DNA from: Bacillota bacterium
GTDB taxonomy: Bacteria; Bacillota; Clostridia; Lachnospirales; Bianqueaceae
DNA: 64,000 bases
Assembly (NCBI GenBank): GCA_017441925.1
Contig: JAFRUE010000002.1
Coordinates: 62,001-126,000, forward strand
Direction: 5' to 3'
Shown here: positions 7,742-16,460 of the stretch, piece after piece
Numbering within the stretch: position 1 is the first letter of the stretch
How the letters are laid out: each line of letters begins with the position of its first letter
The notes under the pieces: model-generated
Seen by the model: the letters and a program-made list of their open reading frames with translations, nothing else
What the model was told of the DNA's origin: nothing
Databases searched by the model: none
Program-made: the position numbers and the translations under genes

Positions 7742-7837
7742 CCTCATGATTTTTTATAAAGAAACTTGCGCCGAAAACGGTTATAATACCAAAACGCAGA
7801 CCCTGATCGGCATTTTTGTGAACAGAAAGGTCTCCGC

Positions 7838-9880
7838 TTAAGGTTCATCTGTCCCTTCCGGATCCGCCGGCTGGTCTTTCCGGAAGAACTCATAGACCGC
7901 TTTTGCGGTTTTCTCCGTCATGCCGGGAACCGCCGCAAGATCCGCCTCCGTCTGGTTTCGGATGCTGTCGACCGACCCGAACGCGTCGATCAGAGCCTTG
8001 CGCCGCGCCGGTCCGATGCCCGGTATCTCCTCCAGCACGGACTGGATCTCGGCTTTGGAACGGAGTTTTTTATGATACGTGATAGCGAAACGGTGTGCTT
8101 CATCCTGGATTCGCGTGATCAGATGGAAGACGTCGGAATGTGTGTCGATCCTGATCTCCTGTTCGCGGAAAAAGAGCCCTCTGGTGCGGTGTCTGTCGTC
8201 TTTGACCATGCCCGCTACCGGGATCTCGAGGCCGAACTCTCCAAGAACAGTTTCCGCGGCGTGGACCTGTCCCTTGCCGCCATCCATCAGGATCAGATCC
8301 GGCAGATGCGTGAATTTGCCGACAGTCAGGTCCTTGCCCTGCTTCTGCCGATCAGCGAGCTCCTGGAAAGCATGTGAAAACCGCCTGCGCAGCACTTCTT
8401 CCATGCTGGCGTAATCGTCCGAGCCGTAAACCGTCTCGATCCGGAACTTGCGGTAGTCATTCTTGAGCGGCCGTCCGTTTTCAAAAACCACCATGGACCC
8501 GACAGACAGGAATCCGTATGTATTGGAAATATCATAAGCCTCGACGCGGCTTGGCGGCATCTCTTCGTCCATGATGCCGAGCACCCTGCAAAGCTCTTCC
8601 ATCGCGCCTTGCGTGCGTTTCTCCTCCCGCCGGATATGATCCCCGAACTGCTTCAGCGTCAAAGCTGCGTTCTGTCTCGCAAGCTCCAGCATCGCGTGCT
8701 TCTCGCCGCGCTGCGGGACGCGGATCGTGACCTTCCGGCCGGCTTTCTCGCTCAGCCACGCCTCCATCGCTTCGCGGTCCTCCGGCTCATCCGTCACCAG
8801 CAGTTCGCCGGGAATATACGGCGTTCCGGAATAAAACTGCGTCAGGAACGCGCGGATCAGCGCTCCGCCGGATGTATCCGCACCGGTATCCATATAGAAA
8901 TGCTCCCGTCCGACGAGCTTGCCGCCGCGGATAAAAAACACCTGGACCAGGGCTGCCGGACTGTCCGACGTTGTCGCCGAATTGGTCAGTATCGCCGCCT
9001 GACCGTGCTCGGCTGATGAGTCTTCTGTTGTCGAGGGATTTTCCGGAGCCGCTGTCTCTTCCGGCAGGGCTGTCCCGGCCTCGTGCGCCTCCGGACCCTG
9101 GATCGCGTACGCAATGATATCGCGTTCATCGGTCGAGCCCGCGTCTTCGATGATCTGCCGGTTGAACAGCGTCTGGACATTCCGGATCTGGTCCCGCAGC
9201 GTTGCCGCCCGCTCAAAATCAAGCGCCTCCGCAGCAGCGGCCATCTCTTTCTTCAGGCTGTTCACGACCTCTTTTTCTTTACCGTCCAGGAAATGCAGCG
9301 CGTTTTCGACGATCGCGGCATATTCCTCCTGGGACACTTTTCCCGTGCAGGGTCCGATACAGCGGTGGATATAATAGTTCAGACAGGGACGCTCCTTGCC
9401 GATATCCTGCGGCAGATTCCGCCGGCATGTCCGCAGCGGGAATACCTGCGTCATCAGTTCCAGCGTCTCCCTCACTGCGGACACATTTGTATACGGGCCA
9501 TAGTATTTTGCACCGTCCCGATGGATCTTGCGCGTCAGATATACCCGGGGAAAAGGCTCCTGCACCGTGGCCTTGACGTACGGATACTGCTTATCGTCCT
9601 TCAGCATCGTGTTGTACGGGGGACGGTACTGCTTGATCAGATTATTCTCCAGAACGAGTGCTTCCGTCTCATTGCGCGTCACAATGTACTCGAAATGCTC
9701 TACAAGACTTACCATCTTGATGATCTTCGGTGTCTTGTTCCGGTTCGACTGGAAATACTGCCGGACTCTCTTATGCAGATCGATCGCCTTCCCGACGTAC
9801 AGGACCTCATCTCCACGTTTCATAATATAAACGCCGGACTGATGCGGGATCTTTTTCAGTTCTTCCTGAATTTCAAACAT
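7838..9880 (-). CDS. uvrC: Excinuclease ABC subunit C
   Basis: UvrC makes both incisions in nucleotide excision repair after UvrA/UvrB damage recognition. The order is complete: GIY-YIG nuclease (residues 15-45, GVYIM...VLYVGKA), UVR motif binding UvrB (about 208-240), RNase H-like endonuclease domain and C-terminal HhH pair (IPGIGPARRKALID, AVPGMTEKTAKAVY). It has 680 residues against about 600 in most relatives. A Ser/Thr/Ala/Glu-rich insertion at about 262-308 separates DERDIIAYA from ALVQVFFIRGG, which are normally close together. The ATG at 9880 lies 2 bp after the leuD stop without a clear ribosome site, so translation is probably coupled to leuD. A weak hairpin with a short T-run follows the gene (about 7790-7835). 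Confidence 0.95.
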   Translation of the reverse strand: MFEIQEELKKIPHQSGVYIMKRGDEVLYVGKAIDLHKRVRQYFQSNRNKTPKIIKMVSLVEHFEYIVTRNETEALVLENNLIKQYRPPYNTMLKDDKQYPYVKATVQEPFPRVYLTRKIHRDGAKYYGPYTNVSAVRETLELMTQVFPLRTCRRNLPQDIGKERPCLNYYIHRCIGPCTGKVSQEEYAAIVENALHFLDGKEKEVVNSLKKEMAAAAEALDFERAATLRDQIRNVQTLFNRQIIEDAGSTDERDIIAYAIQGPEAHEAGTALPEETAAPENPSTTEDSSAEHGQAAILTNSATTSDSPAALVQVFFIRGGKLVGREHFYMDTGADTSGGALIRAFLTQFYSGTPYIPGELLVTDEPEDREAMEAWLSEKAGRKVTIRVPQRGEKHAMLELARQNAALTLKQFGDHIRREEKRTQGAMEELCRVLGIMDEEMPPSRVEAYDISNTYGFLSVGSMVVFENGRPLKNDYRKFRIETVYGSDDYASMEEVLRRRFSHAFQELADRQKQGKDLTVGKFTHLPDLILMDGGKGQVHAAETVLGEFGLEIPVAGMVKDDRHRTRGLFFREQEIRIDTHSDVFHLITRIQDEAHRFAITYHKKLRSKAEIQSVLEEIPGIGPARRKALIDAFGSVDSIRNQTEADLAAVPGMTEKTAKAVYEFFRKDQPADPEGTDEP

Positions 9881-9882
9881 AT

Positions 9883-10383
9883 TTATTTGCCGAAGCGGGC
9901 CCGCATCATCGGCTTGATCCCGCCTGCTTCCAGGATCTTCATGGCCTGGTCGCCGAGCTGCTCGCAAGGCAGGACTTCACCGGTCTCCTGCACGGTGACA
10001 GTGCCCGCCTCGAGATCAAGGGTCAGTGTCTGTCCGTTTTCCACATGCTGGCGGATCCCCTTGCAGATCACAGGCAACAGGCCAAGATTTACAGCGTTGC
10101 GGAAAAAGATCCGAGCAAAGGAATCTGCAAGTACGGCAGAAGCGCCCATGTTGAGCAGCGCGATCGGAGCGTGCTCCCGGCTGGAACCGCAGCCGAAATT
10201 GCGTCCGGCTACCACAATTCCGCCCTTGGGGAAATCCGCGGCGATCTTTTCATCGACGCCGCTCAGACAATGGCTGCCGATCTCTTTCGGATCCGTAAGC
10301 GCCAGGAACCGTCCCGGATAGATCTGATCCGTATCGATATTGTCGCCTACAACGATGATTTTTCCGGTTATGATCGTATTCAT
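9883..10383 (-). CDS. leuD: 3-isopropylmalate dehydratase small subunit (LeuD family)
   Basis: The 166-residue small (swivel-domain) subunit of a two-subunit aconitase-family hydro-lyase, partner of the gene at 10397-11659. Visible family motifs are DNIDTDQIYPGRFL near the N-terminus and NFGCGSSREHAP in the substrate loop. In leucine synthesis the enzyme interconverts 2- and 3-isopropylmalate. The DTDQIYPGRF loop differs from the DTDVIIPARYL typical of LeuD, and leuA and leuB are not adjacent, so another malate-like substrate is possible. AAAGGAGG precedes the ATG at 10383. Confidence 0.85.
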   Translation of the reverse strand: MNTIITGKIIVVGDNIDTDQIYPGRFLALTDPKEIGSHCLSGVDEKIAADFPKGGIVVAGRNFGCGSSREHAPIALLNMGASAVLADSFARIFFRNAVNLGLLPVICKGIRQHVENGQTLTLDLEAGTVTVQETGEVLPCEQLGDQAMKILEAGGIKPMMRARFGK

Positions 10384-10396
10384 ATTGCTTCCTCCT

Positions 10397-11659
10397 TTAG
10401 TCCAGATACGGTCTGGGATCGGTGATGACACCGTTCAGCAGACTGGCGGCCACAGTCGCCGGGCTGGCCAGGTACATCCGCGCTTCCGTGGATCCCATGC
10501 GGCCGGGGAAATTGCGGTTCGTGCTGGTGATGCACACTTCTCCAGGCGCCAATACGCCTTCATGCGCTCCCAGGCATGCACCGCAGCCGGGAGTCGTAAC
10601 CGTGGCTCCGGCGTCCATCAGATCCTGGAGATAGCCTTTGGCCATACATTCTTTCATCACATCACGGGACGCGGGAACGATTATAAGGCGCGTATATGGC
10701 GGGATGTGTTTTCCCTTCAGAATGCCTGCGGCAATGGCGATATCCTCCGTTCTGCCGCCCGTGCAGGAGCCGATATAGCCCTGATCGAGCTTCACCGGTC
10801 CGTCCGCGATGACCTCCGACAGCGGGTGCACGTTCTCTACACTGCTCGGGCAGGCCAGCTCGGGCTCCAGTGCGGACACGTCAAAAACATAAGATTCGGA
10901 ATACTCATATCCGGGATCGGTGTACTGTATCTCATAGGGACGGACCGCCCGTGCGGAAACATAGTCGAGCACGTCCTGATTGGGCTGCATATAAGCGGTT
11001 TTCGCGCCCATCTCCACTGCCATGTTGCAGATCGTCATGCGGCCTGCCACGTTCAGAGATTCCACATAGCTGCCGGTAAAATCAATCGCCTTGTAGACCG
11101 CGCCGTCCGCACGGATCCTGCCGAGCACCGCCAGGACCACGTCCTTGGGATACACGCCCTTTGGAGCCTCCCCCTCCAGGCGGATTTCGATGATCTCCGG
11201 GACGCGGAACCAGAGCTCGCCCGTCATCAGGATCGTAGCCATATCCGTAGCTCCGCAGCCCGTACCCATCGCACCGAAAGCGCCGTGTGTCGTCGTATGG
11301 CTGTCGGTAGCGACCACGATCATGCCCGGATAGATCACACCGGCTTCCGCCATGACCTGATGGCACACGCCGCAGTCTGTGTCAAAATGGTACCTGAGAC
11401 CGTTTTTCGCGGCGAATTCCCGCATTTCTTTGTGGTTCGCGGCGCTCTTGATGTCCGGACACGGTGCATAATGATCAAAAACAAAAGCGCAGCGGGTATT
11501 GTCCCACACTTTCTCCCCGCCCATCTCGTAGAAAGAATATACGGTCTGCAGATACAAATCGTTTATCTCGGCAAAATCGACCTTGGCTGTGACGATCTCT
11601 CCGGTGCGGACTTCTGTGCGTCCGCTGTTTTTTGCCAGTATTTTTTCAATCGCGTGCAT
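10397..11659 (-). CDS. leuC: 3-isopropylmalate dehydratase large subunit (LeuC family)
   Basis: A 420-residue large subunit of the aconitase superfamily, of the short LeuC form common in Clostridia and archaea. The iron-sulfur ligands appear as Cys in GSCTGGRTEDI and the CGACLG pair; substrate and cluster residues include TDSHTTTHGAFGAMG. It works with the LeuD-type subunit encoded 13 bp downstream. The frame extends seven codons upstream, but GAAGGAG lies 9 bases before ATG 11657-11659, which is the chosen start. No leuA or leuB is present, so leucine biosynthesis is the default rather than a proven role. Confidence 0.87.
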   Translation of the reverse strand: MHAIEKILAKNSGRTEVRTGEIVTAKVDFAEINDLYLQTVYSFYEMGGEKVWDNTRCAFVFDHYAPCPDIKSAANHKEMREFAAKNGLRYHFDTDCGVCHQVMAEAGVIYPGMIVVATDSHTTTHGAFGAMGTGCGATDMATILMTGELWFRVPEIIEIRLEGEAPKGVYPKDVVLAVLGRIRADGAVYKAIDFTGSYVESLNVAGRMTICNMAVEMGAKTAYMQPNQDVLDYVSARAVRPYEIQYTDPGYEYSESYVFDVSALEPELACPSSVENVHPLSEVIADGPVKLDQGYIGSCTGGRTEDIAIAAGILKGKHIPPYTRLIIVPASRDVMKECMAKGYLQDLMDAGATVTTPGCGACLGAHEGVLAPGEVCITSTNRNFPGRMGSTEARMYLASPATVAASLLNGVITDPRPYLD

Positions 11660-11754
11660 AGACCCCTCTCCTTCTGACATTTATGCATTTTGAAAAAGAA
11701 TCATCAATCCGGATTCAGCATAACATATCCGCCGGTAAATGGAAAGACTTTTTC

Positions 11755-11783
11755 TTCATTTTCAGGCTTCCTTATGGTATAAT
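11755..11783 (+). promoter_or_regulatory. Promoter of the aminotransferase/alpha-galactosidase operon
   Basis: Extended -10 TGGTATAAT (TATAAT at 11778-11783) with a weak -35 TTCATT (11755-11760) at 17 bases. It lies about 60 bases before the start codon and is divergent from leuC. Confidence 0.65.
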
Positions 11784-11845
11784 CAGACTATCAGGTCCCT
11801 ATGTGTGCAGTGTGCGGGGACAGAAAAGACAGGAGGAAACAGACA

Positions 11846-13015
11846 ATGTATGATTTTACGACGCTGGTAGACCGTACCGACACCGGTTCTTATAAATGGG
11901 ACGAGATGAAACGTCTCTGCCCCGACGTTCCCGCGGGAATCGTTCCGCTCTCTGTCGCGGATATGGAGCTTAAGATCGCTCCCGAGATCGTCGACGGACT
12001 CAAGGATTATCTGGATAAGACGATCCTCGGCTATACCGGCCCGACACAGGCTTATTATGACGCTGTTATACACTGGATGGAGCGCCGCCACGGATACAGC
12101 CCCAGGCAGGAATGGTTCGTCACATCTCCCGGTGTCGTGCCCGCGATCAGAATGCTGATCAGCGTTTTCAGCGGGAAGGACGACGCCATCCTGCTGACGC
12201 CTCCCGTTTACGGCGAATTCCAGGCTTCTGTCGATTACAACGACCGGAAAACCGTTAACAGCGAACTGCTCCGTCTTGACGATCACTATGAGATCGATTT
12301 CGATGATTTTGAGAAGAAGGCTGCCCGTCCGGACGTTAAAGTCTACGTTCTCTGCAACCCCGCCAATCCGGTCGGACGCATCTGGACCAAAGAAGAACTC
12401 GAGAGGATCGCTGATATCTGCCTGCGTAACGACGTTTTCATCATCGATGACGAGATCCATTCCGATCTGATCATGCCCGGTGAGGAATTCTACAGTATGG
12501 CGCTCCTGCCGGAGAAATACCTGATGAACTGCGCGATCTGCACGGCTCCGAGCAAGACCTTCAACCTGGCCGGTTTTGAGACGTCCAATATCTTTGTCCC
12601 GAATCCGGAGCACCGCAAGGCGATCCGCGCCGGCCACGGCTACAAATCCCTGAACATCCTCGGATACAAGGCCTGCGAACTGGCTTATAACAAGTCCGAA
12701 GCATGGCTTGACGAGCTGATCCCGCTAATTGCCGCAAACCGCGATTATGTAACGGGTTTCCTGAAAGAGAATATCCCCGGGGCTCGTGTGTATCCGATGC
12801 AGGCCACCTATCTCCTGTGGGTCGATTTCCGTTTCCTCGGCATGACGCCTAAGGAGCTGGAAGAATTCATGACGCAGAAAGCGCATCTCTTCCTGGACGA
12901 AGGTTATATCTTCGGCGAGGGCGGTGAAGGTTTTGAGCGCATCAATCTCGCCTGCCCGAAGTGGGTGCTCGAAGATGCGATGAAGCGTCTCAAGGCTGCT
13001 GTTGATTCGCTGTAA
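11846..13015 (+). CDS. MalY/PatB-type aminotransferase (cystathionine beta-lyase family)
   Basis: A fold-type I PLP enzyme of 389 residues in the MalY/PatB group, whose members act as C-S beta-lyases on cystathionine or cysteine and sometimes moonlight as regulators. MYDFTTLVDRTDTGSYKWDE at the N-terminus and PLSVADMEL are typical of this group. The PLP lysine is in APSKTFNLAG; NPANPVGR and DEIHSDL provide the other cofactor contacts. AGGAGG precedes the ATG at 11846; an in-frame start at 11801 lacks a site. The alpha-galactosidase gene follows by 49 bp, probably in the same transcript. Confidence 0.88.
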   Translation: MYDFTTLVDRTDTGSYKWDEMKRLCPDVPAGIVPLSVADMELKIAPEIVDGLKDYLDKTILGYTGPTQAYYDAVIHWMERRHGYSPRQEWFVTSPGVVPAIRMLISVFSGKDDAILLTPPVYGEFQASVDYNDRKTVNSELLRLDDHYEIDFDDFEKKAARPDVKVYVLCNPANPVGRIWTKEELERIADICLRNDVFIIDDEIHSDLIMPGEEFYSMALLPEKYLMNCAICTAPSKTFNLAGFETSNIFVPNPEHRKAIRAGHGYKSLNILGYKACELAYNKSEAWLDELIPLIAANRDYVTGFLKENIPGARVYPMQATYLLWVDFRFLGMTPKELEEFMTQKAHLFLDEGYIFGEGGEGFERINLACPKWVLEDAMKRLKAAVDSL

Positions 13016-13064
13016 GTCCTGAACGGCATTTCCTGCAGAAATACTATCACTTGAGGAGGATTCC

Positions 13065-15332
13065 ATGGCTATCATTTTTCACGAATCAGACCGGACCTTC
13101 CATCTTTATAATGATTCCATCAGCTACTGCATCGCCGTCACTAAGTACGGCCACCTGGCCGGACTATATTTCGGCAAAAAACTGCGTGACCGGGACGGAC
13201 TGTCCCATCTGCTCGAGTATTCCGGCGGGAATCAGTCCCCGGGTCTTTATGAGGACGGTGTCGAAGATCCGTCTTATTCGCTGAACGAGATCCGGCAGGA
13301 ATATCCGTCTTTCGGGCACGGGGATCTGCGCCAGGGCGCCCTTGTCATCGGACAGAAAAACGGCAGCCGGATCACGGATTTCCGCTATGTGTCTCACCGG
13401 ATCTATGACGGGAAACCGCGGCTTGCCGGCCTTCCGGCGGTCTATACGGAGGAGGACAGTGAGGCGCAGACGCTCGAGATCACGCTTCGCGACGAGTTGA
13501 TCCGGACGGATCTGATCCTGCTCTATTCCATCTACAATGATTACCCCGCTATTGCCCGCAGTGCCCGGATCGAGTGCCATAACCCAGAGGGGATCACGGT
13601 GCTGCAGGCCGCTTCCGCCTGTCTGGATCTTCCGGATTCCGGTTATGAGATGCTGGAGCTCGCCGGCGGCTGGGCACGGGAATGCCACATGTACTGCAAT
13701 CCTCTGCGCCCCGGCATCCAGTCCGTTTACAGCCGCCGCGGCAATTCATCAAGCCAGTTCAATCCTTTCCTCGCGCTGCTCCGGCCGGACACGACCGAAA
13801 CACGCGGCGAAGCGCTTGGTTTCTCGCTTCTGTATTCGGGGAACTATCTGGCGCAGACTGACGTCGATTACAGAGACGTAACGCGTGTGACGATCGGAAT
13901 CCATCCGGACGGTTTTGCATGGCCGCTTGAAGAGGGACAGAATTTCCAGACGCCGGAAGCCGTTCTCGTCTATTCGGACGAAGGTCTGTCCGGTATGAGC
14001 CGTGCGTATCACAGGCTTTACAGCCGCCGGCTCGTCCGCGGTTACTGGCGCGATCATGAACGTCCGATCCTCCTGAACAACTGGGAGGCGACGTATTTCG
14101 GGATAACGGAAGAAAAAATGCTCAATATTGCGTCTAAGGCTCGTGATCTGGGTGTGGATCTTTTCGTTATGGACGACGGCTGGTTCGGCACGCGCAATCA
14201 CGATCACGCCGGACTCGGCGACTGGTACGTCAACCGGGACAAACTGCCGCAGGGCGTACGGGGCCTGGCTGAAAAAGTCACAGCGCTCGGTATGAAGTTC
14301 GGGCTGTGGTTTGAGCCGGAGATGGTCAATGAAGATTCGGAGCTCTACCGCGCGCATCCGGACTGGGTCCTGAGGACGCCGGGACGAAGCGCGAGCAAAA
14401 CCCGTCACCAATGGGTGCTGGATTTTTCCCGTGATGACGTTATGGAGAACCTGTATCAGCAGATGTCCGCTATCCTGCGTGATGCGCCGATTTCCTATGT
14501 GAAATGGGATATGAACCGCAGCATGTCGGAGGTCTATTCCGCGGCGTATCCGCCTGAGCAGCAAGGGACAGTTTACCACCGCTATATTCTGAACGTTTAT
14601 GCGCTGTATGAGCGGCTCCGTACGGAATTCCCGCATATTCTCTTTGAGTCGTGCGCGGGCGGCGGCGCGCGGTTCGACGCGGGCATGCTGTATTATGCGC
14701 CGCAGGGCTGGACGAGTGACGATACGGACGCTATGGAAAGGGTCAGTATCCAGTACGGCGCTTCCGTCGTTTATCCGCTGTCCAGTCTTGGAGCCCATGT
14801 ATCTGCCTCGCCGAATCATCAGCTCAGCCGCGTGACCTCGATTGCCACACGCGCTGCGACCGCATATTTCGGAACGTTCGGCTACGAACTGGATCCAAAC
14901 CAGCTTTCGCCGGAAGATCAGGCCGAGATCCGCGAGCAGATCCGGTTCATCAAACAGTACCGCCGCATCATTCATCAAGGCGATCTGTACCGTCTCGAGA
15001 ATCCTTATGAAAACAACGGGGAAGCCGCCTGGATCTGTGTTTCGCTGGACCGTTCGCAGGCTGTCGCCGCATACTTCCGGTTCCGCCAGCACATCACGGC
15101 ACCGCTCTCCCGCATCCGCCTCGCAGGACTGGATCCGGACGCGGATTATAAAGTCTCCTATTGCAGGAATTCGACCGAGCCGGTCGAGCTTCCGTTTGGC
15201 TCGGTCGGCGGCGATGAGCTCATGCAGTACGGGCTGATCACGTCGGATTCCCGTTCCGGTATCCATAACGGAATCTATCCGGACCGCGAAGGCGACTATC
15301 TTGCCCGAATCTACCTGCTGGAAAAACTGTAA
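13065..15332 (+). CDS. Alpha-galactosidase (glycoside hydrolase family 36)
   Basis: Retaining alpha-galactosidase of 755 residues, hydrolysing terminal alpha-1,6-galactose from raffinose-type sugars and galactomannan fragments. It has the N-terminal beta-supersandwich, central (beta/alpha)8 barrel and C-terminal beta domain of bacterial GH36. The nucleophile is Asp482 in YVKWDMNR and the acid/base Asp552 in TSDDTDA; the substrate loop SCAGGGARFD is intact. No signal peptide is present, so it acts on imported sugars. GAGGAGG lies 6 bases before the ATG. No sugar transporter gene is adjacent. Confidence 0.95.
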   Translation: MAIIFHESDRTFHLYNDSISYCIAVTKYGHLAGLYFGKKLRDRDGLSHLLEYSGGNQSPGLYEDGVEDPSYSLNEIRQEYPSFGHGDLRQGALVIGQKNGSRITDFRYVSHRIYDGKPRLAGLPAVYTEEDSEAQTLEITLRDELIRTDLILLYSIYNDYPAIARSARIECHNPEGITVLQAASACLDLPDSGYEMLELAGGWARECHMYCNPLRPGIQSVYSRRGNSSSQFNPFLALLRPDTTETRGEALGFSLLYSGNYLAQTDVDYRDVTRVTIGIHPDGFAWPLEEGQNFQTPEAVLVYSDEGLSGMSRAYHRLYSRRLVRGYWRDHERPILLNNWEATYFGITEEKMLNIASKARDLGVDLFVMDDGWFGTRNHDHAGLGDWYVNRDKLPQGVRGLAEKVTALGMKFGLWFEPEMVNEDSELYRAHPDWVLRTPGRSASKTRHQWVLDFSRDDVMENLYQQMSAILRDAPISYVKWDMNRSMSEVYSAAYPPEQQGTVYHRYILNVYALYERLRTEFPHILFESCAGGGARFDAGMLYYAPQGWTSDDTDAMERVSIQYGASVVYPLSSLGAHVSASPNHQLSRVTSIATRAATAYFGTFGYELDPNQLSPEDQAEIREQIRFIKQYRRIIHQGDLYRLENPYENNGEAAWICVSLDRSQAVAAYFRFRQHITAPLSRIRLAGLDPDADYKVSYCRNSTEPVELPFGSVGGDELMQYGLITSDSRSGIHNGIYPDREGDYLARIYLLEKL

Positions 15333-15344
15333 CCGCACTTTGAC

Positions 15345-15376
15345 CCGCGCAGCTTGTGGCTGCGCGGTCTTTTTAT
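15345..15376 (+). terminator. Terminator after alpha-galactosidase
   Basis: A 9-bp perfect stem CCGCGCAGC/GCTGCGCGG (15345-15353, 15359-15367), 5-base loop, then TCTTTTTA. Confidence 0.88.
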
Positions 15377-15423
15377 GCCTGTGCTGCAGCGGGTTCTGTC
15401 CCTTTTGTTTCCTTCCGCCTAAG

Positions 15424-15560
15424 TTTGGCACGCTTTCCTTCTCTTTTCGGCATGAATACCAACCTGGAAGCGTACCAATTTCTGAGAGGGATACTTCATC
15501 CCGCTTTTTGGCACGCTTTCCTAATGATTTGGACAGGAAAAAACACAGTGAGCGTGCCAA
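15424..15560. repeat. Two palindromic elements of the TTGGCACGC family
   Basis: Element 5 (15425-15478) begins TTGGCACGCT and ends AGCGTACCAA; element 6 (15508-15560) begins TTGGCACGCT and ends AGCGTGCCAA. Their interiors differ from each other and from the array at 1727-2067, though both start TTTCC and contain a GGAA able to pair with it (TTTCCT/AGGAAA in element 6). They lie between the two terminators of convergent genes, so they are probably not strongly transcribed. The remaining bases of the 354-bp gap 15333-15686 hold only the terminators. Confidence 0.85.
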
Positions 15561-15612
15561 ATTGGAGTTGCAGTCGAAGCTGAAGCCGGGATGCTGCAGC
15601 TTCGAACGCAAA

Positions 15613-15667
15613 CAAAAAAATCCTGGACCCTGCGCCGCATGCCTGCGGGATTCAAAGGGGTTCAGGA
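15613..15667 (-). terminator. Terminator after the kduD-like gene
   Basis: Minus strand stem TCCTG.ACCC with GGGT.CAGGA (one mismatch), an inner CCGCA/TGCGG hairpin, then a run of seven T. Confidence 0.75.
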
Positions 15668-15686
15668 CTCTTTATTCCTGCAAAGA

Positions 15687-16454
15687 TCAGCGTACCAGAT
15701 ATCCGCCGTCGACCGGGATCACCGCACCGTCCAGATAATCGGACGCGTGAGAAGCAAGGAAGATCACCGGGCCTTTCATGTCATTGCCCGTGCCCCAGCG
15801 GTGCGCCGGAATCCGATCGGTGATCGTCTTGAACCGCGGATTCGCCGGATCTGTAAGTGCCGTATTCATGTCTGTGTCCATATATCCCGGCGCGAGGCAG
15901 TTCACATGAATGCCTTTACCTGCGAACTCGTTCGCCATGCCCTTGCTGAACTGCGCGACGCCGCCTTTGGACGCCGCATAGGCCGGGACGGTAAATCCGC
16001 CGAAAAACGACAGCATCGACGCGATATTGATGATCTTGCCGTATGGCTCGTCTTTTTTCAGGAACTCCCGTGCCGCCATCTGGCTGAGTTCAAAAGGAGC
16101 TGTCAGATTGACCTCGATCACATCATCCCAGTCCTCGATCGGGAACTGCTCCGCCGGATGCCTGCGCTGGATCCCCGCGGCGTTAACCAGAATATCCAGC
16201 CCGCCGAGCAGCCGCACCGCTTCTTCGAAACCGGCCTCCCGCTCAGCGCGGACCGCCAGATCGACTTTCAGCCCATGACAGTCAAAACCTCGCGCACGAA
16301 ATTCTGCGGCGACCTCAGCCACATGTTCATTCGACCCAAAGATCACGACAGAAGCTCCGGCCTCCATCAGTCCTTCCGCCATACCGTGTCCCAGCCCACG
16401 CGTCCCGCCGGTCACGATCGCTTTCCAGCCGCGGATATCAAATAAATCTGTCAC
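15687..16454 (-). CDS. kduD: SDR oxidoreductase, KduD-like (2-dehydro-3-deoxy-D-gluconate 5-dehydrogenase)
   Basis: A 255-residue short-chain dehydrogenase matching KduD, which interconverts 2,5-diketo-3-deoxygluconate and 2-keto-3-deoxygluconate in pectin and uronate catabolism. Motifs: NAD site GGTRGLGHG, NAAGIQRRHPAEQF and DWDDVIEVNLT typical of KduD, catalytic Ser in NIASMLS, YAASK, and the ending PVDGGYLVR. The start is GTG at 16454; its site GGGAGGTGA overlaps the stop of the pectinesterase gene 6 bp upstream, so the two are cotranscribed. Alternative substrates such as gluconate 5-dehydrogenase chemistry are possible; the pectinesterase neighbour favours KduD. Confidence 0.85.
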   Translation of the reverse strand: MTDLFDIRGWKAIVTGGTRGLGHGMAEGLMEAGASVVIFGSNEHVAEVAAEFRARGFDCHGLKVDLAVRAEREAGFEEAVRLLGGLDILVNAAGIQRRHPAEQFPIEDWDDVIEVNLTAPFELSQMAAREFLKKDEPYGKIINIASMLSFFGGFTVPAYAASKGGVAQFSKGMANEFAGKGIHVNCLAPGYMDTDMNTALTDPANPRFKTITDRIPAHRWGTGNDMKGPVIFLASHASDYLDGAVIPVDGGYLVR

Positions 16455-16460
16455 GACCTG

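Noticed and set aside
13749-15611. 620-codon open frame antisense to alpha-galactosidase
   Set aside because: It is the shadow of a well-supported GH36 gene in a GC-rich region and has no ribosome site or known domain.
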